This document shows positions 1 to 7,181 of a DNA stretch of 33,173 bases, piece by piece. Every line of letters begins with the position of its first letter. Positions within the stretch are counted from its first letter, which is position 1. The stretch is from Prevotella sp. Lineage in GTDB: Bacteria > Bacteroidota > Bacteroidia > Bacteroidales > Bacteroidaceae. The DNA lies in contig JAFWQT010000145.1 of assembly GCA_017508965.1 (NCBI GenBank), positions 1 through 33,173 on the forward strand, in the 5' to 3' direction. Position numbers and translations under genes: made by a program. The notes beneath the pieces were generated by a model. It ran no database searches and was not told the origin of the DNA. It worked only from the letters and a program-made list of their open reading frames with translations.

Positions 1-243
1 CTGTGTGCAGAGCATCACAAAATCAATGGAGGCTGGCGAGATGTTGTATTCAGTAAAAAGTTTACGTGCAGCCTTTTCTGCCATATCTCCAGCCGTTTCT
101 TCTGTAGTAGCCAGATGACGGGAGTCAACTCCAACCTTCTGTGCGACCTTGTCCACGCTCCATTCTGGGAATTCTTCAACGAGTTCTTTGTTTGTTACTA
201 TCTTTTCTGGCAGATAGTATGATATTGCCTTGATATAAGCCAT
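1..243 (-). CDS. 3-oxoacyl-ACP synthase III (KAS III)-like, N-terminal part only
   Basis: The start codon is at 243 and the gene runs leftward out of the window, so 81 codons are visible. The protein begins MAYIKAISYYLPEKIVTN and continues through EEFPEWSVDKVAQKVGV and a DSRHLATTEETAGDMAEKAA stretch. That is the usual KAS III (FabH-like) N-terminus: a beta strand, the LPE turn, then the segment before the active-site half. The catalytic Cys lies outside the window. It starts 2 nt after the SDR stop codon and is the last visible gene of the galE operon. Its association with an ACP and a reductase in a polysaccharide locus suggests it makes a special acyl group for a sugar rather than housekeeping fatty acids; that role is inferred. 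FabH itself or a HMG-CoA synthase-like relative cannot be excluded from the N-terminus. Confidence 0.82.
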   Translation of the reverse strand, partial: MAYIKAISYYLPEKIVTNKELVEEFPEWSVDKVAQKVGVDSRHLATTEETAGDMAEKAARKLFTEYNISPASIDFVMLCTQ

Positions 244-245
244 AA

Positions 246-998
246 TTAACTTAATTTACCCCCCCCTGAGATTTTAACATTACTTCCTGTCATCCATGAT
301 GATGCGTCGGAAAGCATATATACAGCCAGGTTGGCAATGTCTTCGGGAGTTCCGTAACGTTTTAACGGATATTTCTTTTCGTCTTCTTTCAATAGTTCCT
401 CATCTATTCCATCAGCAAGGACCAGGTCAGTCCAAACCATGGCTGGACTAATACAATTAACACGTATTTGTCGAGAAGCCAATTCCAAGCTTAGGCAATT
501 GGCATAAGAAATAATGGCCCCTTTAGAAGCGCTATAAACAGCGTTGCCTATACTTGGTGACCAAGAAGCAATGGATGCTATGAAGACGATAGAAGCAGCT
601 TTGTTAATCTTCTTTTGTTCCAGTAATTCTTTTTGGAGCAATACAGGAGCATCAAAATTAATATTCATAACAGTTTCTATGTCTTTTTTTCTCAGTTGTT
701 TACATAAGAGGCGCTGTCCTATTCCTGCGCAGTGGACTACTCCGTCAAGTTTGGGCAAATCTGCTACTGATGTTTGCAATTGTCCTGATTGGGTTAGGTC
801 GCAAATCATTCTCAAATGATTGCCTTTTTCCATCATACTTAGAGTTTCGTCTAATTTTGATGAATTGCGTCCAGAGACAACGATTGTTGCCCCCATTTTA
901 GAGCATGTAATAGCGATGCCTCGACCTATGCCAGAAGAAGCACCCGTAATAAGAATGGTTTTTCCGATTAGTGAAAAAGGGTTGAATGACTCACCCAT
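246..998 (-). CDS. SDR-family oxidoreductase (FabG-like)
   Basis: A 250-residue short-chain dehydrogenase/reductase. It has the Rossmann motif TGASSGIG at residues 19-26, the HCAG strand signature near residue 91, and a catalytic triad read as Ser142, Tyr155 and Lys159 (YSASK). Length and motifs fit a classical SDR. The family uses NAD(P)H to reduce ketones, such as 3-oxoacyl-ACP, or oxidises alcohols. Its position between a dedicated ACP (5-nt gap) and a KAS III-like gene (2-nt gap) favours a 3-oxoacyl-ACP reductase working in a small acyl-assembly pathway, but a sugar substrate is possible. Near the 3' end the coding strand has a run of eight G (259-266) encoding part of SGGGK, where slippage would change the tail and the junction with the next gene. 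Confidence 0.88.
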   Translation of the reverse strand: MGESFNPFSLIGKTILITGASSGIGRGIAITCSKMGATIVVSGRNSSKLDETLSMMEKGNHLRMICDLTQSGQLQTSVADLPKLDGVVHCAGIGQRLLCKQLRKKDIETVMNINFDAPVLLQKELLEQKKINKAASIVFIASIASWSPSIGNAVYSASKGAIISYANCLSLELASRQIRVNCISPAMVWTDLVLADGIDEELLKEDEKKYPLKRYGTPEDIANLAVYMLSDASSWMTGSNVKISGGGKLS

Positions 999-1003
999 AG
1001 GAT

Positions 1004-1231
1004 TTATTTGTTTTTAATTAAATTAAATAAATCTTCTACAGTTTCACATTCGCGTATCTCCTTACCGGTGACAGTCTTTCCATATTGGGTCTTAACCATG
1101 GCGATAACCCCCATACTAGTTAAAGAAGACCATTCCTCTAACTCATGAAATTCACAATCAGGTGTAATTTCAGACACGTCAGTGTCATCAAACTGTTCAG
1201 CAAATGCGATAATAAAATCTTTTAATTCCAT
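1004..1231 (-). CDS. Acyl carrier protein of the polysaccharide locus
   Basis: A 75-residue acidic protein with the four-helix carrier protein layout. The phosphopantetheine site is read as Ser36 in EWSSLTSMGV; the Asp of the usual DSL motif is replaced by Ser35. It differs clearly from the housekeeping acpP at 30846-31082, which has [10 protein letters not shown], so this is a second, pathway-specific carrier. It presumably holds an acyl intermediate made by the adjacent KAS III-like protein and SDR, and could deliver it to a sugar through the beta-helix acyltransferase domain encoded just upstream in the operon. That coupling is inferred from gene order. The start codon sits 18 nt after the stop of the Fe-S/acyltransferase gene. 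Confidence 0.86.
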   Translation of the reverse strand: MELKDFIIAFAEQFDDTDVSEITPDCEFHELEEWSSLTSMGVIAMVKTQYGKTVTGKEIRECETVEDLFNLIKNK

Positions 1232-1249
1232 ATATTTTTAATTATTTAG

Positions 1250-3049
1250 TTAGTATTTCCACAATATTTCTTCGTCAACGATTTCTGCAGGATGTCCAGA
1301 AACGAGTGTGTTGGCTGGTACATTTCGAATTACAAGTGACAATGCACCAACAATGGCACCATCTCCAATTTTGACTCCAGGCATGATTGTGCACGATTCT
1401 GTAAGCCAGACTTTATCCCCAATGATAATTGGACGAGAATTTTTATATCCTTGCCGATTCATATAATGAGAACCGTTGTTGTCACGCATTGTTATGTGAC
1501 GACCAAGCATGGTGTTTTTCCCAATCTCAATGGTGTCCTGACAAATGATGGTGGCACCGATATTAGAAGACACCCCATTTCCTATTGTTAATTTTGCATT
1601 AGGGAAAATTTCAATATCCGCCCCATATCCAATATTAACCATTCCATCAAGTTGTAAAGTGGCATTGTTGTCTACTAAGAGTCTAGTCTCTAATCTGGAT
1701 TTCTTAAATTTCTTCCTTCCTAAGACAGAAATTCCTTTTTTCAATATTCGACCGCCTTCATGGACTTCTATTACTGTATGAGGTGTGGGAATAATAACAT
1801 TCTCATGGAGAATCTCTTTTAGGGTATTGTATTTCCAGAATTGAAAAAGAGCCTTAGGGGATAGTTGAGTTACAGAGAGGATGCGTTTAAAATACTTATA
1901 CTTAAATTTTATTCGGTGTCTTATTCCCTTTTTTTTATTAGGTGAAAAATTATACTTTTCTGCAAGATCAAGAAAAGACATCTTGTCCAAATCCTCAAAA
2001 AACTTTCTTCTATCCACTTTAGGAGGATCCAAAGACAAATTCAATGATCGGTTTCCTGCTTCAATACTATTGAAAGGAACTTCAACATAATTAATTTTCT
2101 TCTTGACTTGTTCAAAAAAAGCTTGACCTTTCTTTGAATTGATCATTACTAGGGATGTTCCTAAATTTTTCTCTAAAGAACGATTTACTTTTTCTATTCC
2201 CCAAAAGTCTGCTAAAGTAATATCTGCAATACGTGGATAGCCCTTAAACTTACAATCATAGCAAGAGGGGCGGCAAAACACACCTGTGCGTAAATATCCT
2301 TTGGTGAAATTGCTTTGATGCCTTGTTTCATAATATGCTTTGCCGTTTTCCAGAATTACCTTTTGAGTCAGATTACGCCATCCGTATTCCTTGCTTTTTG
2401 CCTTACAATATACAACTTTTGAACCATATCGTTCCTCATAAGAGTCAAGATATTTGCGCCAAACTTTCGGCGAATTGATACCCCGACAGATATAATCTGC
2501 AATGATTAGATTATCATAGTTTTTACGTAAAAAGGCCCTTAATGCAGCCATTTGGCAAGGACCTCCACATACAAGGACTTTTTCGCCTTTCTTAAGTAAA
2601 TCTCTTACTTGAGTGTAAAATCCTTCTAAGTTACTTTGAAGGTATTTGCTACTTCTTAATCTTGGTAAGTCCTTTTTGTCATTAGAAATATAATGACTGA
2701 CAGAAAAATCTTCATTGAAAACAGCTCCACCTACAAAACCTTCACTTTTATACATAACGTCAGCCAGGGCAGAAAACAGGCCACCAGACGTGGAGTCGAA
2801 AATAACTTCCATGTTTTTGTGTTCAGCTGCATAGCAGATGCTTTGAGGCAAATCATTCTTCTTGAGTTCTTTAACATTAATAATAGGACATGTCTTCTCG
2901 CACAGATGACAATCTATGCACTTATTCATATCCACTTCGGGATACCAAAACCCTTCGTTGTCTGTTTTGAATGATATAGCATCTTTGGGGCAAATGTCTT
3001 CGCACGCATTGCAACCGCAGCAATCTGTTTTGTTTGCTATTAGTATCAT
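1250..3049 (-). CDS. Ferredoxin/F420-hydrogenase beta-like protein fused to a left-handed beta-helix acyltransferase
   Basis: A 599-residue protein with two halves. Residues 10-21 and 44-55 are two CxxCxxCxxxCP ferredoxin motifs, each able to bind a 4Fe-4S cluster. A FrhB/FdhB-type domain (coenzyme F420 hydrogenase/dehydrogenase beta subunit family) follows to about residue 350, with further Cys in CGGPCQ and RPSCYDCKFKG. The C-terminal 200 residues carry hexapeptide repeats (IEIGKNTMLGRHITMRD, KVWLTESCTIMPGVKIGDGAIVGA) ending VSGHPAEIV, typical of sugar O-acetyl or acyltransferases. FrhB-like proteins are common in Bacteroidetes capsule loci, where their substrate is not established. The joined acyltransferase is less usual and suggests that redox and acyl transfer act on one glycan substrate. 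Gaps to its neighbours are 13 and 18 nt. Confidence 0.84.
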   Translation of the reverse strand: MILIANKTDCCGCNACEDICPKDAISFKTDNEGFWYPEVDMNKCIDCHLCEKTCPIINVKELKKNDLPQSICYAAEHKNMEVIFDSTSGGLFSALADVMYKSEGFVGGAVFNEDFSVSHYISNDKKDLPRLRSSKYLQSNLEGFYTQVRDLLKKGEKVLVCGGPCQMAALRAFLRKNYDNLIIADYICRGINSPKVWRKYLDSYEERYGSKVVYCKAKSKEYGWRNLTQKVILENGKAYYETRHQSNFTKGYLRTGVFCRPSCYDCKFKGYPRIADITLADFWGIEKVNRSLEKNLGTSLVMINSKKGQAFFEQVKKKINYVEVPFNSIEAGNRSLNLSLDPPKVDRRKFFEDLDKMSFLDLAEKYNFSPNKKKGIRHRIKFKYKYFKRILSVTQLSPKALFQFWKYNTLKEILHENVIIPTPHTVIEVHEGGRILKKGISVLGRKKFKKSRLETRLLVDNNATLQLDGMVNIGYGADIEIFPNAKLTIGNGVSSNIGATIICQDTIEIGKNTMLGRHITMRDNNGSHYMNRQGYKNSRPIIIGDKVWLTESCTIMPGVKIGDGAIVGALSLVIRNVPANTLVSGHPAEIVDEEILWKY

Positions 3050-3062
3050 GCCAAAAAGTCGA

Positions 3063-4508
3063 TTATTTATTTCTGTTTTTAATATCTTTATACATTACAA
3101 GAACTTCTTTTAGTTCTTGAAACTTTAATAAATATGAGCATCCTAAATAGATTGTTGCCCCTAAAAGAATACCAACAACTAATTGAATATAAATATTATT
3201 AACTATATGAACAAAGATAGAAACGGCAGCAAACATGATCATTGACAACAATAGAGTGGGAGTAATATCCCGCATCTGTTTAAGGAAACCGACATTAATT
3301 AATTTGCCTGTATAGTATGTATTGATAAATAGGCTGATTAACGAACTCAAAATGGAAAAATAACACATAGCAACAATACCTAAAGGAATAGAAACACACA
3401 ATATAATAATACCCAGTATTTTTTTTATGATTTCTAATTTTAGAAATAAGTCTGAGCGTCCTTTTACTTGTAATAAGTTTAGATTTAGAGAGTGCAGAGG
3501 ATGCCATACCATCGAGAAACAAATAATTTGCAACAATGTGGAGCAAAACTCCCATTTTTCACCGATAGTAAACAGAATAAGTGGCTTGGCGATAGCGGAA
3601 AGCCCTATCATTAACGGGAAGACTATAAAACATGATGTTTTAATCATTCGCCTATATATATCAGAGAGTTGATTATCGTCTTGAACTTTTGCTAGTACAG
3701 GAAAAGTTACATTTTGAAGGATACCTGTTAAATTTGCTGATGGAAATTTAGCCCAATGGCGAGCTCTGCTGTAATGACCTAAGATAGAAGGAGAAAAGAT
3801 TTTGCCGATAACTATTGGATAAATTTCACTATAAATGTTATTAATTAAACTGGAAGCAAGGAGTTTGGAGCCGTAGCCAAAAAGTTCTTGAAAAGACTTT
3901 TTGGAAAATAATAAAGAAGGGTGCCATTTTGTCGTTGACCATAATAATAATGTACTAATAAAAGATGCGGTTAAAGCTTGGATAACTAAAGCCCAAACAC
4001 CAAAGCCATTCCAGGCAAAAAATAATCCAACAAATCCTGAGACGATATTTCGTGTGATTGAGATTTTTGCTCTTTTTTTGAAATTAAGATTTTTTTTGAG
4101 AATGGTATTTTGTACAGAACATAAACCTTGAATAATTATTTGAAATCCTAATACTCTTAGTACAGGACATAATACTGGTATGTTGTAGAAACGTGCAACC
4201 CAAGGAGCTATAAAAAAAACAAATGAATAGCAAATTAAACTTATTAAATTGTTAAAAAAGAAAACTGTAGAATAATCTTCATTCGTGGTATTTTTTTTTC
4301 GAATAAGAGCATTGGCAAACCCGCTATCTATAAATGTGCTGGCAAAAGTCATAAAGATAGAGGTTAATCCAATAATACCATATTCTTTTGGACTAAGCAA
4401 ACGGGCCATAAAAAGCATAAGTAAAAACTCAATGCCCCGATTAGAGAAATTTTGGATAGAATTCCAAGCCAGCCCCTTTATGGTTTTCTGCTTTAATTCG
4501 CTTGCCAT
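3063..4508 (-). CDS. Wzx-type lipid-linked oligosaccharide flippase
   Basis: A 481-residue integral membrane protein of the polysaccharide transporter (PST/MOP) superfamily. It opens with MASELKQKTIKGLAWNSIQN followed by a first membrane segment and the ARLLSPKEYGIIGL motif characteristic of Bacteroidetes O-unit flippases. About 12-14 hydrophobic segments are visible over the whole length. The family moves undecaprenyl-linked repeat units across the inner membrane. It lies 35 nt after galE and is the second gene of the leftward operon. The gene is strongly AT-rich compared with galE and with the genes right of 6300, in keeping with horizontal exchange of polysaccharide cassettes. Confidence 0.9.
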   Translation of the reverse strand: MASELKQKTIKGLAWNSIQNFSNRGIEFLLMLFMARLLSPKEYGIIGLTSIFMTFASTFIDSGFANALIRKKNTTNEDYSTVFFFNNLISLICYSFVFFIAPWVARFYNIPVLCPVLRVLGFQIIIQGLCSVQNTILKKNLNFKKRAKISITRNIVSGFVGLFFAWNGFGVWALVIQALTASFISTLLLWSTTKWHPSLLFSKKSFQELFGYGSKLLASSLINNIYSEIYPIVIGKIFSPSILGHYSRARHWAKFPSANLTGILQNVTFPVLAKVQDDNQLSDIYRRMIKTSCFIVFPLMIGLSAIAKPLILFTIGEKWEFCSTLLQIICFSMVWHPLHSLNLNLLQVKGRSDLFLKLEIIKKILGIIILCVSIPLGIVAMCYFSILSSLISLFINTYYTGKLINVGFLKQMRDITPTLLLSMIMFAAVSIFVHIVNNIYIQLVVGILLGATIYLGCSYLLKFQELKEVLVMYKDIKNRNK

Positions 4509-4543
4509 TAATAAATAGTTATCTTGGTAAATTATATAGAATA

Positions 4544-5560
4544 CTAAGATTCAAAACCATTGGGATTTTTCTTCTGCCAGTTCCAGGAGTCACGACACAT
4601 TTCTTCAATACCATACTGCGCTTTCCAACCAAGTTCCTTGGCGGCTTTTTCGGACGTAGAATAGCAGGTGGCAATATCTCCAGCACGACGAGGCATGATG
4701 GTATAAGGTACCGCTACGTCGTTCACCTTTTCGAATGCCTTTACCACATCAAGGACAGAATAGCCGTGACCTGTTCCTAAATTATAAATGGCCAGCCCAC
4801 ATTTTCTTTCAATTGCTTTTAGAGCGCATACATGACCTTTGGCCAAATCCACCACGTGGATATAGTCACGAACGCCTGTGCCATCGGGCGTATCATAGTC
4901 GTTGCCGAATATGCCTAACCGCTCTCGTTTGCCAATAGCTACTTGTGTGATATAAGGCATCAGGTTGTTAGGGATACCATTAGGGTTCTCGCCAATTAAA
5001 CCGCTCGGGTGAGCTCCAATGGGGTTGAAGTAACGGAGCAACACGACGTTCCATTCAGGATCGGCTTTCTGCACATCGGTAAGTACTTCTTCAAGCATGC
5101 TCTTGGTTTGTCCGTATGGGTTGGTGCAATGACCCTTGGGGCATTCTTCTGTGATAGGGATGACAGCAGGGTTGCCATAGACAGTTGCAGAGGATGAGAA
5201 AATAATATTTTTACACCCATGATTGCGCATGACATTAAGCAAGGTAAAGGTTCCACTCATGTTATTATCGTAATACTCAAGCGGTTTCTGGACAGATTCA
5301 CCAACAGCTTTCAGGCCGGCAAAATGAATGCAACAATCAAATGAATGGTCCTCAAAAACTTTGTTCAGCCCTTCTCCATCTCGGATGTCGGTCTGATAAA
5401 AGGGTATTTCTTTTCCGATGATTTGTGCTACCCGATGGAGGGATTCGCTGTTGGAATTAACCAGATTATCAACGACGACCATCTCATGGCCTGCTGCGTC
5501 TAACTCAATAAGCGTATGTGTGCCGATAAAGCCTGCACCTCCAGTAACTAGTATTTTCAT
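4544..5560 (-). CDS. galE: UDP-glucose 4-epimerase
   Basis: A 338-residue extended SDR. The nucleotide-binding motif TGGAGFIG is at residues 7-14, and Ser124 (SSSATVYG), Tyr149 and Lys153 (NPYGQTK) fall at the same residue numbers as the E. coli GalE active site. GVRDYIHVVDLAKGH and YNLGTGHGYSVLDVV are the usual GalE blocks. It interconverts UDP-glucose and UDP-galactose in the cytoplasm and would supply precursor for the polysaccharide made by this operon. It is the promoter-proximal gene, with a long leader behind the promoter at 5754-5785. Its composition resembles the chromosome to the right rather than the AT-rich genes to its left, so the horizontal boundary probably lies between galE and the flippase gene. 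Confidence 0.95.
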   Translation of the reverse strand: MKILVTGGAGFIGTHTLIELDAAGHEMVVVDNLVNSNSESLHRVAQIIGKEIPFYQTDIRDGEGLNKVFEDHSFDCCIHFAGLKAVGESVQKPLEYYDNNMSGTFTLLNVMRNHGCKNIIFSSSATVYGNPAVIPITEECPKGHCTNPYGQTKSMLEEVLTDVQKADPEWNVVLLRYFNPIGAHPSGLIGENPNGIPNNLMPYITQVAIGKRERLGIFGNDYDTPDGTGVRDYIHVVDLAKGHVCALKAIERKCGLAIYNLGTGHGYSVLDVVKAFEKVNDVAVPYTIMPRRAGDIATCYSTSEKAAKELGWKAQYGIEEMCRDSWNWQKKNPNGFES

Positions 5561-5753
5561 TATTTTGAGTTTGAATTGTTATTGGTTTCTATAATTATTT
5601 GTAAGTTTGTCTAAAATATCAATACGATAAAAATGCCTCTTCCATTCAAGAACACATACCATAAACTCCCCTTAAGTGGCGTAAACGCTTGACCCAAAGG
5701 TTATTACGAAAATCGGAAATGTGAAAAAGGCCGAAAACGGTCATTTTCGGGTG

Positions 5754-5785
5754 CAAAGTTACGAATAAGCGAGCAGAAAAGCAAA
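5754..5785 (-). promoter_or_regulatory. Predicted galE operon promoter (Bacteroidetes type)
   Basis: On the minus strand, TTTG at 5782-5785 is followed after 20 nt by TAACTTTG at 5754-5761, a full TAnnTTTG -7 box. Transcription would start near 5748 and leave a leader of almost 190 nt before the galE ATG at 5560. A 7-bp hairpin (CCGAAAA/TTTTCGG, 5731-5750) would lie at the very start of this RNA. A long leader before a polysaccharide operon leaves room for antitermination control, but no specific element was recognised. Confidence 0.6.
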
Positions 5786-5849
5786 TAAAACTCGTTTTAT
5801 TTTGTTTTTTCGAGCGAAAGTAACTTCTTGAAAGTTACGAAAAAAAAAA

Positions 5850-6121
5850 ACGTTAACGATAACGATAACTTTTTTCTTTTTATGCAAATATAACTCGTTT
5901 TCTGATAGTCTTAAAGGACTAGAAATCTAACTAACCATAACGAAAACGATGACGATAACGATAGCTTTTAATTAACGAAAACGATGACGAAGACGAAGAC
6001 TATTTAAATGAACACAAAGACAAAGAAGTTCAACGATAACGTTAACGCTAACGATAACAAATTAATTGAACACGGAGACACAAAGAAGTTTAACGATAAC
6101 GTTAACGATGACGATAACGAG
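5850..6121. repeat. Scattered AACGAT-type hexamer arrays
   Basis: Short arrays of a 6-bp unit (AACGAT with AACGTT, AACGCT, GACGAT and GACGAA variants) occur at about 5850-5868, 5938-5966, 5972-6000, 6032-6058 and 6092-6120. The last two each follow a GAACAC..AGACA..AAAGAAGTT block, so that composite is duplicated in direct orientation. The same hexamer family recurs at 10398-10604, 11916-11939, 15898-16011 and inside ugd. Confidence 0.8.
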
Positions 6122-6182
6122 ACCTTTATTGCCCACGAATATACACAAATATCCACGAATTTGAGAAGATAACAGGAAATAC

Positions 6183-6314
6183 CTCTTTTCTGTAAAGCAT
6201 CCGTGCTTTGCACGTCTGTGTCTGCGTCTGTTCTTCCACTTTCTGCAAACGAGTTTGCAGAAAGTGGAAGAACAGTCTCAGACAGCCCTTCGGGCCTGTC
6301 TTTACAGAAAAGAG
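6183..6314. mobile_element. MITE-like 132-bp element, copy 1
   Basis: Bounded by perfect 15-bp inverted repeats, CTCTTTTCTGTAAAG at 6183-6197 and its complement at 6300-6314. Inside is a perfect 23-bp palindrome with a 2-nt loop: arms 6228-6250 and 6253-6275, starting CTGTTCTTCC. A sister element of 131 bp lies at 11763-11893, sharing both ends and the start of the interior (GCATCC.TGCTT..CACG) but with a different core. There is no ORF, so if mobile it would depend on a transposase from elsewhere. Confidence 0.55.
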
Positions 6315-6390
6315 AAATACATTGAAAACCAGTATTTAGGTGTTAGGATTCCCGCTAAAGCGCCTACCCGTAGCCTTTGATAGGTGTTGG

Positions 6391-6426
6391 ACTCCCTCCC
6401 TAAACAGGGAGGGCGGGGGTGGGTCT
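6391..6426. repeat. CCCTCCCT palindromic element
   Basis: Arms CCCTCCCT/AGGGAGGG around AAAC, followed by the GGGGTGGGTCT tail. It lies just after the stop codon of the HU-like gene. A partial copy of the tail at about 6441-6456 lies inside that gene and encodes its last residues (FRPTPAHS). Confidence 0.85.
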
Positions 6427-6432
6427 TTTCTT

Positions 6433-6840
6433 TTAGGAATGGGCAGGGGTGGGTCTGAATTTGATTTTGGCCTTTTCTAGCATGGGGTGGGAGAGGTGCC
6501 AGGTGGTGGGGTCGCGGCGGGAGTGGGGGCGGAACTTGATGTGGAGGGCGTGGATGTGTTTGTTGGGGGTGAATTCGGATGGGGTTTCTACGGAGTCGCT
6601 CTGGATGCCGATGTGGAAACTGCCGAGGTCGGGGATGACCATCTCTTCGCCGTTCAGGAGATGGTGGCGCATCACTTCGCACAGTTCGGTGAGCACGAGG
6701 ATGACGTCGGAGGGTTTGGCGGAGCAGTTGCGCGAGATTTCTTCGGCGAACTGGGTAAAGCCTACGCGGCCGGTCTTGCGGGTGCGGGCGTAGTAGCGGT
6801 TGTCGGTCCGCTTCTTTTCAAGGGTACATATTATTGCCAT
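6433..6840 (-). CDS. HU-like (HU/IHF superfamily) DNA-binding protein
   Basis: A protein of 135 residues from the ATG at 6838-6840. I prefer this start because it begins MAIICTLEKKRTDNRYYAR, matching the layout of the second HU-like protein in this window; an upstream ATG at 6915 would add 25 poorly conserved residues. The region FTQFAEEISRNCSAKPSDVILVLTELCEVMRHHLLNGEEMVIPDLGSFHIG is the HU helical body and dimer core, and the later strands give the DNA-binding arm. This Bacteroidetes HU-like subfamily is often found near capsule loci and mobile regions. The last residues (RPTPAHS) come from a fragment of the CCCTCCCT-type repeat, so the native C-terminus may have been replaced. It follows the VirE-type gene after a 341-nt gap full of AATATCAC repeats. 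Confidence 0.82.
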   Translation of the reverse strand: MAIICTLEKKRTDNRYYARTRKTGRVGFTQFAEEISRNCSAKPSDVILVLTELCEVMRHHLLNGEEMVIPDLGSFHIGIQSDSVETPSEFTPNKHIHALHIKFRPHSRRDPTTWHLSHPMLEKAKIKFRPTPAHS

Positions 6841-7181
6841 AATAGTTGCGGCCTTCGGCCTAAATGATAAATGAAAAATGATAATCTTTTCTGGTTTTAA
6901 TATCACCAATATCACTATTTCGTAATGTGGTGAATACTTGGTGGTTGTGCGTGATATTCAATATCACTCAATATCACAAGTCTTTTGTCGTCATACGGCA
7001 ATCATTAGCTTCCTGTTTCATTATCATTTGGGAAGTGATTAGGGCCTAATCACTCGGGAAAACCCCTTTAGAAGTAGGATGAACAATATATTGACGTGTG
7101 ATTATCTGTGATTTTAAATATCACACTTTTTGGCTTTGAGTGTCAGATAGTTATGTAAGACGTGATATTGTGATATTGTTT
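6841..7181. other. Intergenic region with an AATATCAC repeat cluster
   Basis: No gene seen. Eight exact copies of the octamer AATATCAC or its complement lie between the HU-like gene and the VirE-type gene. There is also a short GGCCTTCGGCC hairpin near 6849. A promoter for the HU-like gene is expected here, but no confident -33/-7 pair was found. Confidence 0.6.
6899..7177. repeat. Iteron-like cluster of AATATCAC/GTGATATT octamers
   Basis: Exact copies start at 6899, 6908, 6951 (reverse), 6960, 6970, 7117, 7162 (reverse) and 7170 (reverse), with degenerate ones at 7098 and 7108. Spacings within groups are 8-10 bp, close to one helical turn. The copies at 6951 and 6960 form the perfect palindrome GTGATATTCAATATCAC. 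Such a layout is typical of iterons at replication origins and of multi-site repressor operators. Confidence 0.7.

Larger units (their letters stand above)
5561..6432. other. Gene-free repeat-rich stretch between galE and the first HU-like gene
   Basis: No credible gene. The stretch holds, from left: the galE leader and promoter; a 7-bp hairpin with an A-run (5820-5850); four or five short AACGAT-type hexamer arrays (about 5850-6121); a roughly 58-bp repeated block that starts GAACACAAAGACA or GAACACGGAGACA and runs into a hexamer array (near 6010 and 6068); a CCACGAAT-type direct repeat (6133-6161); a 132-bp inverted-repeat-bounded element (6183-6314); and a CCCTCCCT palindrome (6391-6426). 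It looks like an accumulation site for small non-autonomous repeats. The short ORFs here are made of repeat sequence. Confidence 0.6.

Noticed and set aside
5850..6121. Possible CRISPR array
   Set aside because: The repeats are 6-bp tandem units and irregular blocks with no constant 25-40 bp repeat, no unique spacers of uniform size and no cas genes nearby.
6004..6213. 69-codon ORF in the repeat-rich zone
   Set aside because: Its translation (SLSSSLTLSLNFFV repeated) is simply the reverse reading of hexamer arrays and the GAACACAAAGACA blocks.
6302..6682. 126-codon minus-strand ORF overlapping the HU-like gene
   Set aside because: Pro/Arg/His-rich shadow frame; the HU-like frame explains the region and matches a known family.
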